This document shows positions 1-9,480 of a DNA stretch of 55,012 nucleotides, piece by piece. A program made the translations under genes and the position numbers. The stretch is from Phycisphaerales bacterium (GTDB lineage: Bacteria; Planctomycetota; Phycisphaerae; Phycisphaerales; UBA1924). Position 1 is the first letter of the stretch. Every line of letters begins with the position of its first letter. A model generated the notes under the pieces. That model was not told the origin of the DNA. It did not search any database and saw only the letters and a program-made list of their open reading frames with translations. The stretch spans positions 1 to 55,012 of the forward strand of contig JABWBC010000005.1 of assembly GCA_013360695.1 (NCBI GenBank), in the 5' to 3' direction.

Positions 1-92
1 AGCGCGCTCTTGGCCATGTCGGCCACGAACAGTGCCGGCGTGATGCGGTTGAAGCCGTGCCGCTGCTCGATGCCGAAGGTGCACCACATACC
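1..92 (-). pseudogene. M48 (Ste24/CAAX protease-like) peptidase internal fragment
   Basis: In a different minus-strand frame from the GT39-like gene, bases 92 to 1 encode CTFGIEQRHGFNRITPALF followed by VADMAKSA. This matches the conserved segment before the catalytic domain of M48 Ste24-type proteases (TFxIExRxGFNxxTPxxFxxDxxK). The same frame meets a TGA shortly upstream, so the normal roughly 100-residue membrane N-terminus is absent here. The fragment runs off the window. It may be a fused remnant, a deletion join or an assembly join. Confidence 0.45.
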
Positions 93-1317
93 CCAGCGTC
101 GGCGGCACGAGCGTCAGCACCGGCATCGCGTAGCGCGGATTCGTCACGCCCGACAGCATCAACGCACCAACACCCAGCAGCGCGCCGAGCGTGAGCACTC
201 GGGCGGCGTCATGCGCAATGCACGCTTCCCGGCCCGCGTCGCGTTCCGCCCGCGCCTCGCGCCCGAACACAAAGAGCATCGCCACGCCCGCCGGCATCAC
301 GCTCGCCAACGTCGCGAACGGAAAGAACGCCAGCTTCGCGGGCCAGCCCGGACCGTACAGAAAGTCCCCCACGCTCTGGCGGACCACCGGCGCAACGGGA
401 TCGATCGTCATCGCCGCGATCGCGCGCTCCGCCATGAACACCCACGCCCCGAACGCCGCGACGCCCAGCACCAGCCCCGCCACCAAGCTCGGGCGGAAAA
501 CCGCACTCACTGGTCGCCCGACCACCAGCCCCGCCACCAGCACCGCGCCGATCGCGCTGGCGCACGCCGGCCCCTTTGCGAGCAGCGCCCCGCCCGTACA
601 CAGCGCGATGCCGAGCAAGGTGACCATCTTCGACCTTGCGACGGCACCCGAAGCGCTCGCGCCATCGGTGGCCGAACCATGTCCGCCTTCGCGTCGGAGC
701 ATCATCGCGTCCACAGCCAGCAAGCACGCCGCCTGCGTCAGCGCGTTGTTCAGCGCCTCGATCTCCGCGCTCCGCCCCACCGACCACCAGAGCGGCGTGA
801 GGGCCTGCGCCAACCCCGCCGCCAATCCGCCCGCGCCGCCGAACCATCGCCTCGTCACGAGGAACACCACCAGCGCCGACACGGTCATCGCCATCGCCGA
901 CACCGCCCGGGCCGAAAACTCCGTCTCGCCCAGCACCTTTGCCGATGCCGCGATCGCCCAGAACATGCCGGGCGGCTTGCGCACATACACCCGCTCGTAC
1001 ATCCGCGGCACGAGCCACTCGCCACTCCGCGCCATCTCCCATCCCGGGATCGCCCGGTGCCCCTCGCTCATCGACAGGCCGTTGGCACCCAAGCCCACCC
1101 AATACACCGCCGAACACACCGCCACGATCAGCAGCGCCGCCCACCGCCCGCGTCGCCACCATTCGCGGCCTCGCGCGCGTTCCAGCCCACCAGCATCCAG
1201 ATTGCCCGGATTCACGCCGGCATGGTACGGGCGATTGCCCGCCACCCCCGAACTCCCCGCCTTTGGGGGGTCCAAGGTCCGATCAATCCATGCCGTCCAC
1301 AGGCCGTCCACACGCAT
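1..1317 (-). CDS. GT39/ArnT-like membrane glycosyltransferase, 3' end lost in a junction near position 90
   Basis: Reading the minus strand from the ATG at 1317 gives a polytopic membrane protein. Its early lumenal part has GLSMSEGHRAIPG and WLVPRMYERVYVRKPPG, the pattern of GT39 (ArnT/dolichyl-phosphate-mannose-type) glycosyltransferases, where acidic residues of the first loop and the KPP motif contact the lipid-linked donor. Several hydrophobic segments follow, then SGVTNPRYAMPVLTLVPP, also typical of the family. Family members move a sugar from a polyprenyl-phosphate donor to protein or lipid at the outer face of the cytoplasmic membrane. The family-like sequence stops after about 405 residues, near position 90, although the frame stays open to the window edge. 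The downstream residues look like out-of-frame translation. The start is the first ATG ahead of the first predicted membrane segment; I see no strong ribosome site. The family call is by motif only. Confidence 0.6.
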   Translation of the reverse strand, partial: MRVDGLWTAWIDRTLDPPKAGSSGVAGNRPYHAGVNPGNLDAGGLERARGREWWRRGRWAALLIVAVCSAVYWVGLGANGLSMSEGHRAIPGWEMARSGEWLVPRMYERVYVRKPPGMFWAIAASAKVLGETEFSARAVSAMAMTVSALVVFLVTRRWFGGAGGLAAGLAQALTPLWWSVGRSAEIEALNNALTQAACLLAVDAMMLRREGGHGSATDGASASGAVARSKMVTLLGIALCTGGALLAKGPACASAIGAVLVAGLVVGRPVSAVFRPSLVAGLVLGVAAFGAWVFMAERAIAAMTIDPVAPVVRQSVGDFLYGPGWPAKLAFFPFATLASVMPAGVAMLFVFGREARAERDAGREACIAHDAARVLTLGALLGVGALMLSGVTNPRYAMPVLTLVPPTLGYVVHLRHRAAARLQPHHAGTVRGRHGQERA

Positions 1318-1478
1318 CGACACCCGGCGCGCGCAATTTGGGCAACCTACCCCAAGAACCCCCGCGTATCCCTTGGTCCAGGCCCCGCCCGCCGATATGG
1401 TGGTGGCTGGGGTGCGCCCGCGCCGAACCCGGCGGAGTGCCCCCGTGGGGTTGGCTGTTCGCCAAAGGGAGTAAAGAA

Positions 1479-3776
1479 ATGACCACGCGCCGGACTATTC
1501 AGACCTTGCTGCTTGCCGCCCTCGCCACCGCCTCTCCCGCGCTGGCCCAGCATGACCCTTGCACCGACCCAGCTTGCTCCAAGGCCCGCCACCTCAAGCA
1601 CCTCTGGCATGAGGGCCTCAACCCCGACGGCTCGCCCATCGTCCTGGGCGACCACGGAAACAACGGCACGCGCGAGGCCTCCGACGCCACCGACGTCCTC
1701 CACAACAACCTCGACATCGAACTCTTCACTTCCACCGACGTCATCACCGGCACCAACACCATCACCGTCAAGAGCAACGTCAATAACCTCACCCAGTTCA
1801 CCATCCGCCTCCGCTCCAACTTCACCATCACCTCGCTCAAGGTCGACAACGTCAACGCCACCGCCTCCGCCGTCGGCTCCTACGGACGACAGATCAACCT
1901 CCCCCGCGTCTACAACGCGGGCGAGGTCTTCACCGTCGCGATTGCCTACACCGGCACCGCCGTCTCGCGCGGCTTCGGCTCCATCGAGTTCACCACCCTG
2001 GGCGGACAGCCCGCCGTCTTCACCCTGAGCGAGGCCTACTTCGCCGCCACCTGGTGGCCCACCAAGGACGGCGACTTCGGCGCTTCGGGCGACAACGGCG
2101 ACAAGTTCACCATGGACCTGGCCGTCACCGCTCAGAACACCCTCACCACCGCGTCCAACGGCCTGCTCCAGGGCGTCGACGCCCTCTCCGGCAACCGCTC
2201 CAAGTACCGCTGGAAGACCAACTACCAGATCGCGCCGTACCTCGTCTCTTTCGGCACCGCCAAGTACAACACCTGGTCGAAAACCTACAACTACGGCACG
2301 GGAACCATGCCCGTCAACTTCTACGTCTCACCCGGCAATGACAACGCCGGAAACCGCGCCGCCTGGGAAAAGTGCATCCCCATGATGGAGACCTACAGGA
2401 CCGTCTACGGCCTGTATCCATTCATCAACGAGAAATACGGCATCTATGAGTTCACCTTTGGCGGCGGCATGGAACACCAGACCATGACCGGCCAGGGCGG
2501 CTTCGGCGAATCCCTCACCGCCCACGAGCTCGCCCACCAGTGGTGGGGAGACATGGTCACCTGCAAAACCTGGAACAACATCTGGCTCAACGAAGGCTTC
2601 GCCACCTTCTCCGAATGCCTCTGGGAAGAACGCAAGACCGGCTCCATCAACACCGCCGCCTACAAGTCCGCCCTCAACGCACGCCGCCCCTCCGATATGT
2701 CCGGCACCGTCTACGTCACCAACGTCGGCGACATGAACGTCATCTTCGATTACAACAACTCCTACGCCAAGGGCGCGTGGGTCCAGCACATGCTCCGCGG
2801 CGTGATGGGCGACACCGACTTCTTCAACGGGCTGGCCGCCTACCGCGCCGCCTACGAAGGCTCCGCCGCCACCACCGACAACTACGCCGCCATCATGTCC
2901 GGCGTCGAGGGCGAGGACCTCACCTATTTCTTCCAGCAGTGGGTCTACGAGAACGGCGCGCCCAAGTACCAGTACGCCTACCAGAACGTCGCCATCAACG
3001 GCCAGAACTACCTCCGCCTCTACCTCAAGCAGAACCAGGTCGCGTCCTACGGCGTGTTCAACATGCCCGTCCCCGTCCGCGTCAACCACTCCGGCGGCCC
3101 GACCAACACCAAGGTCCGCAACAACGCCCTCACCGAGCACTTCCTCATCCCCATCCCCGCCAACGCCACCTCCGTCAACATCGACCCCGACACCTGGATC
3201 CTCCACGAGGGCATCACCACGACGACCTATGTCCAGGGCCCGGCCAAGGTCGCCCAGGCCGCCCCGGCCCTGGGCTCCTCGACGCCCGACTCCGCCGCGC
3301 CCTCCGCGATCACCCTCTACTTCAGCGACAACGTCACGATCTCCGGCGCCGACGTTTCCGTGACGCGCAACGGCTCGCCGTTCCCCGTCACGCTCTCGTA
3401 CAACCCGGGAACCTTCGCCGCCACGCTCGACAACGGCGCGCCCCTCCCCGCGGGCGACTACGCCGTCACCGTCTCCGACAACGTGAAGACCGCGACCGGC
3501 GCGATCAAGCTCGACGGCGAGATCGCCGACGCCAACAGCCCGTCGTCGCTCCCCTCGGGCGACGGGCTCGCCAATGGCAACGCCGTCTGGGCCTTCACCA
3601 TCACCCCGACCTGCCCCGCCGACTTCAACAACGACGGCTTCGTCAACGGCGACGACTACGACGCCTTCGCCAGCGCCTTCGACAACGCCGCCCCCGACGC
3701 CGACTTCAACCACGACGGCTTCGTCAACGGCGACGACTACGACCTCTTCGCCGAACACTTCGACGCCGGGTGCTAG
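1479..3776 (+). CDS. Secreted M1-family zinc aminopeptidase with double dockerin-like tail
   Basis: The 765-residue product starts at ATG 1479 behind AAAGGGAG and has a cleavable signal ending near ALAQ. The frame is open back to 939, but the earlier part is compositional shadow. Peptidase family M1 is shown by the exopeptidase-type motif GGGMEHQ (Glu332) and the zinc site HELAH-x18-E (His349, Glu350, His353, Glu372; NEGFATF). M1 enzymes remove N-terminal residues from peptides using one zinc ion. After the catalytic region comes an Ig-like beta domain (about residues 590-700), then CPADFNNDGFVNGDDYD and a second copy ending FDAGC. It was probably exported and held outside the cytoplasm. It is the first of three neighbouring genes with the same tail. 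The substrate is unknown; the peptidase assignment is firm. Confidence 0.9.
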   Translation: MTTRRTIQTLLLAALATASPALAQHDPCTDPACSKARHLKHLWHEGLNPDGSPIVLGDHGNNGTREASDATDVLHNNLDIELFTSTDVITGTNTITVKSNVNNLTQFTIRLRSNFTITSLKVDNVNATASAVGSYGRQINLPRVYNAGEVFTVAIAYTGTAVSRGFGSIEFTTLGGQPAVFTLSEAYFAATWWPTKDGDFGASGDNGDKFTMDLAVTAQNTLTTASNGLLQGVDALSGNRSKYRWKTNYQIAPYLVSFGTAKYNTWSKTYNYGTGTMPVNFYVSPGNDNAGNRAAWEKCIPMMETYRTVYGLYPFINEKYGIYEFTFGGGMEHQTMTGQGGFGESLTAHELAHQWWGDMVTCKTWNNIWLNEGFATFSECLWEERKTGSINTAAYKSALNARRPSDMSGTVYVTNVGDMNVIFDYNNSYAKGAWVQHMLRGVMGDTDFFNGLAAYRAAYEGSAATTDNYAAIMSGVEGEDLTYFFQQWVYENGAPKYQYAYQNVAINGQNYLRLYLKQNQVASYGVFNMPVPVRVNHSGGPTNTKVRNNALTEHFLIPIPANATSVNIDPDTWILHEGITTTTYVQGPAKVAQAAPALGSSTPDSAAPSAITLYFSDNVTISGADVSVTRNGSPFPVTLSYNPGTFAATLDNGAPLPAGDYAVTVSDNVKTATGAIKLDGEIADANSPSSLPSGDGLANGNAVWAFTITPTCPADFNNDGFVNGDDYDAFASAFDNAAPDADFNHDGFVNGDDYDLFAEHFDAGC

Positions 3777-3837
3777 CTATGATGCCATGACATTCTGGTA
3801 CTTCCCAAGGTGGGTGTGAAACACAAAGGGAACGGCC

Positions 3838-6111
3838 ATGAGATCGGACAACTTGAGTCGTGCGGGTCGTGGGTTCGCGATGACGCTGACCGCCGCGATG
3901 TGTGCGTGCGCGTCCGCGCAGTGCGTGGAGCGCTGGATGCCGGGGTATGGCTATCCGGGTGTGGGGAGCGCAATCCTGGGCCAGCAGGTCCAGCAACTCA
4001 CTCTCTGGGATCCCGATGGTCCGGGCCCGCGGAGCGAGGTCATTGTAATCGGGGGCTACTTCCGAATCGCCGGCGATCAAGTCGCGCGGGGGCTCGCGAC
4101 ATGGGACCCCGCAACCGGCGAGTTTGAGTCGATCGGCGGCGGCGTCGAAGGAACGGTCTACGCCGCACTCGCCGCGCCGAATGGTGATTTGATCGTGGGC
4201 GGGGAGTTCATTTCGGCGGGCGGGAAACCCGCGAACAACATTGCCCGATGGGATGGGCACATGTGGACGACGCTGGGTGGCGGCACCAGCGGCCGGGTTC
4301 GAGCGCTGCTGCTGCTTCCAAACGGCGATCTGTGCGTCAGCGGAGTCTTTTCAAGTCCATTCGCCGGCGTCGCGCGATGGGATGGCTCAGGATGGTTCGC
4401 CTTTGGTGAAGGACTCCGCTACCCATCCACCCTGGCGCTCGATTCCGCCGGGCACTTGCTCGCGGCCGGGCAGTTCAGCGGCGGGAGCATCGCTCGCTGG
4501 AATGGCGCGACGTGGGAGTCAGTCGGTGGCGGTGTGAACGGCTCGGTTAGCTGCATGGTCCCATTCGCCGATGGCTCGATCGTGGTCGGCGGGTCTTTTA
4601 ACGAAGCGGGCGGCCAACCCGCCAACCTCGTCGCCCGATGGGATGGGACACAATGGTCGCAGTTGGGTGATGGTCTTTTGAGCTCTAGTTCGTCCTCTCG
4701 CGTGGGTGCAATGATCGCCCTGCCTCACGGCGAACTCGTGGCATCGGGTGGGTTTGATCATTCCGGCACCGAACAGGTCGGACCGATGGCTCGATGGGAC
4801 GGTACGCGCTGGACTCGCTTCGGCGACGATTCACCTCTTTCGACAACTTTGTCTCTACTGCCGAACGGCGATGTGCTCGCGGGAGGGAACTTCCATGCGG
4901 CGGGCGGCGCGCCGGCCAAACATCTTGCACGGTGGGACGGACAGCGGTGGAACGCGTTGGGTCAAGGATTCGACGGCAGTGTGCAGGACATTCTCATTCA
5001 CTCCCACGGCGATATTTACGCCACCGGCACCTTCACCATGACTCCCGACGGGTCCGCGAGTCACATCGCGCGATTGCACGACGGCGCCTGGCAACCCCTC
5101 GGGAAGGGCCTGAACGGCTCCGGTGGGTTCCAATTGCTCGAAGCTCCTGATGGGTGCGTTCTGGTGCGTGGGAACTTCTCCGTCGCGGGCGAAGTCTCGG
5201 CCTCAACGCTTGCGCGCTGGGACGGACAAGCCTGGAGCGCCGTCGCGCCTATTCCAGAGGATGACGGGAGTGTTTCCTGCGCAACGTATCTGCCCAACGG
5301 CGATCTGGTGGTGGGCGGCGAATTCGAACGCCTGAACGGCGTCACAGCGCACAACGTCGCTCGCTGGGACGGCGTGCAATGGCACGCCCTCGGGAGCGGC
5401 GTGGGCAGGAGAGTCTTCAATCTCATCACCATGCCCAACGGAGACATCGTCGCAGGCGGGGATATCGAAATCGACGGAGACCCCACGAATCAAGGGCTCG
5501 CCCGCTGGGATGGCGCCGCGTGGAGCGGCATCGGGGGCGGGCTCGATCAGCCGAGTGTCTACTGCACCACGCTCTTGCCCAACGGCGACCTGGTCGTCGG
5601 AGGCTACTTCTATCGAGCCGGCGATACTCCTGCGCAGAACATCGCCCGCTGGGACGGCGCATCCTGGCACGCCTATGCCGACGGCGCGCCCGGCAGCGTT
5701 CAAGCCCTCGGCACACTTGCCAGCGGTGATCTGGTGCTCGCCTTCGAGCGCGCCGCAGCAAACCACCAAATGAAGAGCATCGTGCAGCGCTGGGACGGCT
5801 CGCAGTTCGTCGATCTCGCCACCGACATCAATCCGGGATATGTGGACGCGATCGTCGGGCTCCCTGGCGGTGATCTCTTGATCGGCGGTTCGTTTGACGC
5901 CGTCGACGGCCAGGCCTCCGCGTTCATGGCCCGGCGATCCTGCGTCTGCCCCGCCGACTTTGACTTCGACGGCATGGTCAACGCCAATGACTACGACCTC
6001 TTCGTCGAGCGATTCGATGCCGCCGACCGCGACGCCGACTTCAACAACGACGGCTTCGTCAATGGCAATGACTACGACCTCTTCGCTGACGCGTTTGACG
6101 CAGGATGCTAG
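3838..6111 (+). CDS. Secreted beta-propeller protein of delta-60-like repeats with dockerin-like tail
   Basis: The 757-residue product begins at ATG 3838, preceded by AAAGGGA, with a signal peptide ending near CASAQ. Almost the whole protein is a run of about a dozen repeats of roughly 50 residues. Their consensus reads IARWDG, W, LGxG, then LPNGDLVVGGxF and a short AGG turn, as in delta-60/DUF5122 and kelch-like propellers. No catalytic motif is visible, so a binding or structural surface role is the only inference. The tail is CPADFDFDGMVNANDYD plus a second EF-hand-like copy ending FDAGC, like those of its two neighbours. It lies 61 bp behind the M1 peptidase gene and has its own ribosome site. 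Confidence 0.8.
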   Translation: MRSDNLSRAGRGFAMTLTAAMCACASAQCVERWMPGYGYPGVGSAILGQQVQQLTLWDPDGPGPRSEVIVIGGYFRIAGDQVARGLATWDPATGEFESIGGGVEGTVYAALAAPNGDLIVGGEFISAGGKPANNIARWDGHMWTTLGGGTSGRVRALLLLPNGDLCVSGVFSSPFAGVARWDGSGWFAFGEGLRYPSTLALDSAGHLLAAGQFSGGSIARWNGATWESVGGGVNGSVSCMVPFADGSIVVGGSFNEAGGQPANLVARWDGTQWSQLGDGLLSSSSSSRVGAMIALPHGELVASGGFDHSGTEQVGPMARWDGTRWTRFGDDSPLSTTLSLLPNGDVLAGGNFHAAGGAPAKHLARWDGQRWNALGQGFDGSVQDILIHSHGDIYATGTFTMTPDGSASHIARLHDGAWQPLGKGLNGSGGFQLLEAPDGCVLVRGNFSVAGEVSASTLARWDGQAWSAVAPIPEDDGSVSCATYLPNGDLVVGGEFERLNGVTAHNVARWDGVQWHALGSGVGRRVFNLITMPNGDIVAGGDIEIDGDPTNQGLARWDGAAWSGIGGGLDQPSVYCTTLLPNGDLVVGGYFYRAGDTPAQNIARWDGASWHAYADGAPGSVQALGTLASGDLVLAFERAAANHQMKSIVQRWDGSQFVDLATDINPGYVDAIVGLPGGDLLIGGSFDAVDGQASAFMARRSCVCPADFDFDGMVNANDYDLFVERFDAADRDADFNNDGFVNGNDYDLFADAFDAGC

Positions 6112-6385
6112 AGCACAGGCGGTCGACAACGCGGCCTCCGTAGTCTGAGCAAGAACCCCGAACGCAGTTTGGGCTGTTTCAACCGTCGCGCCGAAGCCCC
6201 GGGCAGCAAAACGTCCCGATCTTACTCGTCCCGCAAACTCGGACGGAACCGCTGGCGCCCCGCGTCCGATAGGAACTTGTGAGCGATGGTGAACCCGCGC
6301 GCGGGCGGGTGGGTGGTCGCGCAACGTACGAACGCCCTTTAGGCGACCCTGTGAGCCCACGCAAAGTGCCAAGCAAGGAATCGAG
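6112..6385. other. Intergenic region ahead of the BNR-repeat lipoprotein gene
   Basis: This 274-bp gap holds no credible ORF. It contains a GC-palindromic run near 6294-6309 (CCGCGCGCGG core) and the ribosome site AAGGAA at 6375-6380. I could not support a specific promoter or riboswitch. Confidence 0.3.
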
Positions 6386-8779
6386 ATGATGAAGCTCAAG
6401 CAGATCGGACCGGCGACTCTTCTGGGCGTCCTGGCCCTGGCGCTGGCGGCGTGTTCCAGCGAGCCCGGCACGCGGGCCGTCCGCACGATGGAGCTCGATG
6501 AGCTGGCGATCGACGGGCGCCTGCCCGCGGTCAAGCCCGAGGGCGTGATCGTCACCCGCGGCAAGCGAGAGGAGCACGAGTCCGGCCCGCCGCCCTACGG
6601 CTACATCAAGGTCATTGGCGAGCCCGTGCCCAATTGGACCTGGGGCGGCGCGCAGACGCGCACCGGGCTCAGTTGGACCTTTATCGGGCCCAAGCCCATG
6701 GCCAGTGAGTACTGGTCCGGTGAGGGCAACGCCGGCGGGCACGTCGCCGCCATCGCGCCCCATCCCTCCGATCCCAACACGGTGTACCTGGCGGCCAACA
6801 CGGGCGGCGTATGGAAGACCACCGACGCCGGCGCCAATTGGACGCCGCTGACCGACCAGCTCTCCATCCTCAACCACGGCGCGATCGCGATTGATCCCTC
6901 GAACCCCAACGTGATCTACATCGGATCGGGCTCAACGCACTCGGGCTCGTCGGGCGACGGCCTGTTCAAGTCCACGGACGCCGGCGCGACTTGGAGCCGC
7001 ATCGGCACCACCACAGACGTTGGTTCGCAGATCAACCGCGTCGTCGTTCATCCGCAGAGCCCCGGCACCCTCCATGTCACCGGCTCGGGCGGGTACTACC
7101 GCACGCTCAACGGCGGCGGAACCTGGACGCGCATCATCTCCGCCGCCTGCTCGTCCGTCGTGATCCATCCCACCTCGCCCAACATTGTTTACATCGGACG
7201 CAACAGCCAGGGCGTCTACAAGTCGACCACCGACGGCTCGTCGCCCACCAAGCTGGCCGGCGGCCTGCCCACCTCGGGCTTCACGCAGGTGCTCGTCGAT
7301 ATCTCCAAATCAAACCCCCAGGTGCTCTACGCCGCGTTCCTGTCCGGCGGCGGAATCCAGGGCCTGTATCGCACCAGCGACGGCGGGACCAACTGGACCA
7401 AGCTCACCAACGCGCCCAACTTCCCCTCGCCCCAGGGCTACTGGAACGCTTACGTCGCGGTCGACCCCACCAACGAGAACAAGCTCTTCGTGGGCGGCGT
7501 GGACTCGCGCTACGCCGAGGTCGGCATCTCGCGCTCGCTCGACGCCGGGGCGACCTGGACCGAAGTCGGACTCGGCCCCCCCTCGGTCCACCCCGACCAC
7601 CACTGCATGGCCTTCGGGCCGACGGGCGTCATCTGGGAGGGCAACGACGGCGGCGTGTGGAAGAGCACCAACGGCGGCTCGAGCTGGACCAACTGCAACG
7701 CCACCCTCGCCGCCGCCCAGATCTACAACCTCGTCCAGCACCCCTCGCTCACGCTCCGCGCCCTGGGGGGCACGCAGGACAACGGCACGCCCGAACGCTC
7801 GTCCAGCTCCACCTCGTGGGCCCAGCTCCAGGTCGGCGACGGCGGCTACAGCGTCTTTGACCCCAGCACCACCACCAACCGGCGATACACCACATACGTC
7901 TACCTTGACATCACTCGCTGGACCAACTCGTCGTCCAAGGGCATCACCGGCGGCTGGGGCTCCGACCCCGCCAATTTCATCGCGCCGCTCGTGGGCGATC
8001 CCAACTCGGGCTCGACGCTCCTGGGCGGCACCAACCGCATCTGGCGCACCACCAACGCCACGGCAACCACGCCCACCTGGACCGCGATCTCGACCAACGC
8101 CGTCGGCGCGGGGGGCACCATCAACGCGATCGCCGTCGCGACCGGCGCGTCCAACACAATCTACTCCGGCTCGTCGACCGGCGATGTCTACGTCACCACC
8201 GACGCGACCGCCTGGAATAACCGCTCCACCGGCCTCCCCAACGGGCAGATCTCCGACATCGTCATTGCGCCCAGCGCGCCGGGGACCGCGTACGTCGCGT
8301 ACTACAACACCACGGGCAACCGTGTGCTCAAAACGACAGACTACGGCGTGACGTGGACGCCGATGAGCGCCGGCCTTCCCTCGGGCGTCAGCGCCGGCGC
8401 GCTGGCGGTTGACTTCGCCTTCACGCCGCCGACCTTGTACGTGGGCGCGGGCGCGGGGATGTATTACTCGAGCGACAATGGCGCGACCTGGACCAAGAAC
8501 AATGCGACCCTTCCGAACGTAAACGTCGCCGACCTGTTCATCGACCCCATCGCCCGCACGATCACGGCCGGCACCTACGGGCGCGGCGCGTGGATGGCGA
8601 ATCTGCCCCAGGCCTGCCCGGCCGACTTCAACGGCGACGGCTTCGTGAATGGCGACGATTACGACGCCTTCGCCGAGGCCTTCGACAACGCCGATCCGGC
8701 GGGTGATTTCAACAACGACGGCTTCGTCAACGGCGATGACTACGACGCCTTCGCCGGACACTTCGACGCGGGCTGCTGA
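6386..8779 (+). CDS. BNR/Asp-box repeat lipoprotein (sortilin/sialidase-like propeller) with dockerin-like tail
   Basis: The 797-residue protein starts at ATG 6386 after AAGGAA. The N-terminus has a lipoprotein signal with lipobox LAAC (Cys at about residue 22), so it should be lipidated and membrane-anchored. The body carries at least seven Asp boxes of the type STDAGATW, TSDGGTNW, STNGGSSW and TTDYGVTW, arranged as in sialidase-fold and VPS10/sortilin-type propellers. Sialidase catalytic residues are not evident, so binding or a non-sialidase hydrolase role is possible. The C-terminus is CPADFNGDGFVNGDDYD plus a second copy ending FDAGC. Unusually, it combines an N-terminal lipid anchor with the same tail as its two non-lipidated neighbours. 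A rho-independent terminator follows. Confidence 0.8.
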   Translation: MMKLKQIGPATLLGVLALALAACSSEPGTRAVRTMELDELAIDGRLPAVKPEGVIVTRGKREEHESGPPPYGYIKVIGEPVPNWTWGGAQTRTGLSWTFIGPKPMASEYWSGEGNAGGHVAAIAPHPSDPNTVYLAANTGGVWKTTDAGANWTPLTDQLSILNHGAIAIDPSNPNVIYIGSGSTHSGSSGDGLFKSTDAGATWSRIGTTTDVGSQINRVVVHPQSPGTLHVTGSGGYYRTLNGGGTWTRIISAACSSVVIHPTSPNIVYIGRNSQGVYKSTTDGSSPTKLAGGLPTSGFTQVLVDISKSNPQVLYAAFLSGGGIQGLYRTSDGGTNWTKLTNAPNFPSPQGYWNAYVAVDPTNENKLFVGGVDSRYAEVGISRSLDAGATWTEVGLGPPSVHPDHHCMAFGPTGVIWEGNDGGVWKSTNGGSSWTNCNATLAAAQIYNLVQHPSLTLRALGGTQDNGTPERSSSSTSWAQLQVGDGGYSVFDPSTTTNRRYTTYVYLDITRWTNSSSKGITGGWGSDPANFIAPLVGDPNSGSTLLGGTNRIWRTTNATATTPTWTAISTNAVGAGGTINAIAVATGASNTIYSGSSTGDVYVTTDATAWNNRSTGLPNGQISDIVIAPSAPGTAYVAYYNTTGNRVLKTTDYGVTWTPMSAGLPSGVSAGALAVDFAFTPPTLYVGAGAGMYYSSDNGATWTKNNATLPNVNVADLFIDPIARTITAGTYGRGAWMANLPQACPADFNGDGFVNGDDYDAFAEAFDNADPAGDFNNDGFVNGDDYDAFAGHFDAGC

Positions 8780-8815
8780 GGGAAATCGCTGCTCGCGCCA
8801 CGACGGAACAACAAA

Positions 8816-8839
8816 CCCCGAGCCCGGCTCGGGGTTTTT
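8816..8839. terminator. Rho-independent terminator between converging genes
   Basis: CCCCGAGC and GCTCGGGG pair around a CCG loop at 8816-8834 and are followed by five T. It ends the BNR lipoprotein transcript and lies only 27 bp from the nuoE stop. Confidence 0.85.
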
Positions 8840-8865
8840 CGTGCGCGATGGCGGGTCCGGATCGC

Positions 8866-9414
8866 TCAGTGATGCCCGTGGGCGCTGTGCTCGCGGGCCT
8901 GGTCGATCCTGGCGAGGAAGTTGTCGGGCTTGAGCCACTCGTGGAGCGTCTCGTCGATCAGGGCGACGGGCGCCGAATCGCACGAGCCGAGGCACTCGAC
9001 CTCGATCAGCGTGAACTCGCCGTCTTCGGTGGTCTCGCCCACGTCGATGCCAAGCTTCTTCTTGATCGCCTCGGTCAGCTCCGGCTGCCCGCAGAACTCG
9101 CAGGCCAGCGAGCGGCAGACGGAGATGGTGTGGCGCCCCTTGGGGCGCAGCCAGTATTCCTCGTAGAAGCTGGCGGTGTCGATCACCTGCGCGGGCGCGA
9201 TGTCGAGGAACGCCGCGATCTCCATCATCGCCTGGTGCGGGATCCAGCCGTATTCGTGCTGGACCGTGTGGAGCGCGGGGAGCAGGGCACCGTGCTTGTT
9301 CTCATAGCGGGGGAGGATGACGCGCGAGAGTGTGTCGCGCATCGCCGGGGTCAGGTAGGGCTCCTGACGCGTTTCGATCTTCATCCCGCCCGAGTTCTTG
9401 GTGATCCAGGCCAT
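8866..9414 (-). CDS. nuoE: NADH-quinone oxidoreductase subunit E (NuoE, 24 kDa [2Fe-2S] subunit)
   Basis: The 182-residue product is the thioredoxin-fold [2Fe-2S] subunit of respiratory complex I, part of the NADH-oxidising arm with NuoF. A helical N-terminal half includes YGWIP and the conserved ATSFYEE-like segment, here DTASFYEEYWL. Cluster ligands are Cys100 and Cys105 (CRSLAC) and Cys141 and Cys145 (CLGSC), the normal C-x4-C and C-x3-C spacing. A short His-rich tail ends the protein. The start is ATG 9414 because GGAG lies 7 bases upstream; an in-frame TTG at 9435 is less likely. nuoD is on the same strand but about 3.1 kb upstream, separated by three unrelated genes, whereas nuoD and nuoE are often adjacent. 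nuoF is not in the window. Confidence 0.92.
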   Translation of the reverse strand: MAWITKNSGGMKIETRQEPYLTPAMRDTLSRVILPRYENKHGALLPALHTVQHEYGWIPHQAMMEIAAFLDIAPAQVIDTASFYEEYWLRPKGRHTISVCRSLACEFCGQPELTEAIKKKLGIDVGETTEDGEFTLIEVECLGSCDSAPVALIDETLHEWLKPDNFLARIDQAREHSAHGHH

Positions 9415-9480
9415 GTCGGTCTCCGAGAGCGGCAATGGTAGCGGCGTTCGGCCACCGGTCGCGGAACGGGCATCGCCCCG

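Noticed and set aside
939-1478. Upstream extension of the M1 peptidase ORF
   Set aside because: The signal peptide and ribosome site fit ATG 1479; the extension is low-complexity and overlaps the opposite gene.
10-1482. Long plus-strand ORFs (490 and 427 codons) across the GT39-like gene
   Set aside because: Their products are His/Arg/Pro-rich compositional translations of a GC-rich opposite-strand gene; the minus strand gives family motifs.
2328-3758. 476-codon minus-strand ORF rich in Val, Gly and Asp
   Set aside because: It is the reverse-frame shadow of the M1 peptidase gene.
7310-8995. 561-codon minus-strand ORF
   Set aside because: Reverse-frame shadow of the BNR lipoprotein gene; no start signal or domain.
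9414-9435. TTG start of nuoE at 9435
   Set aside because: ATG 9414 has a better-spaced GGAG and gives a normal N-terminus.
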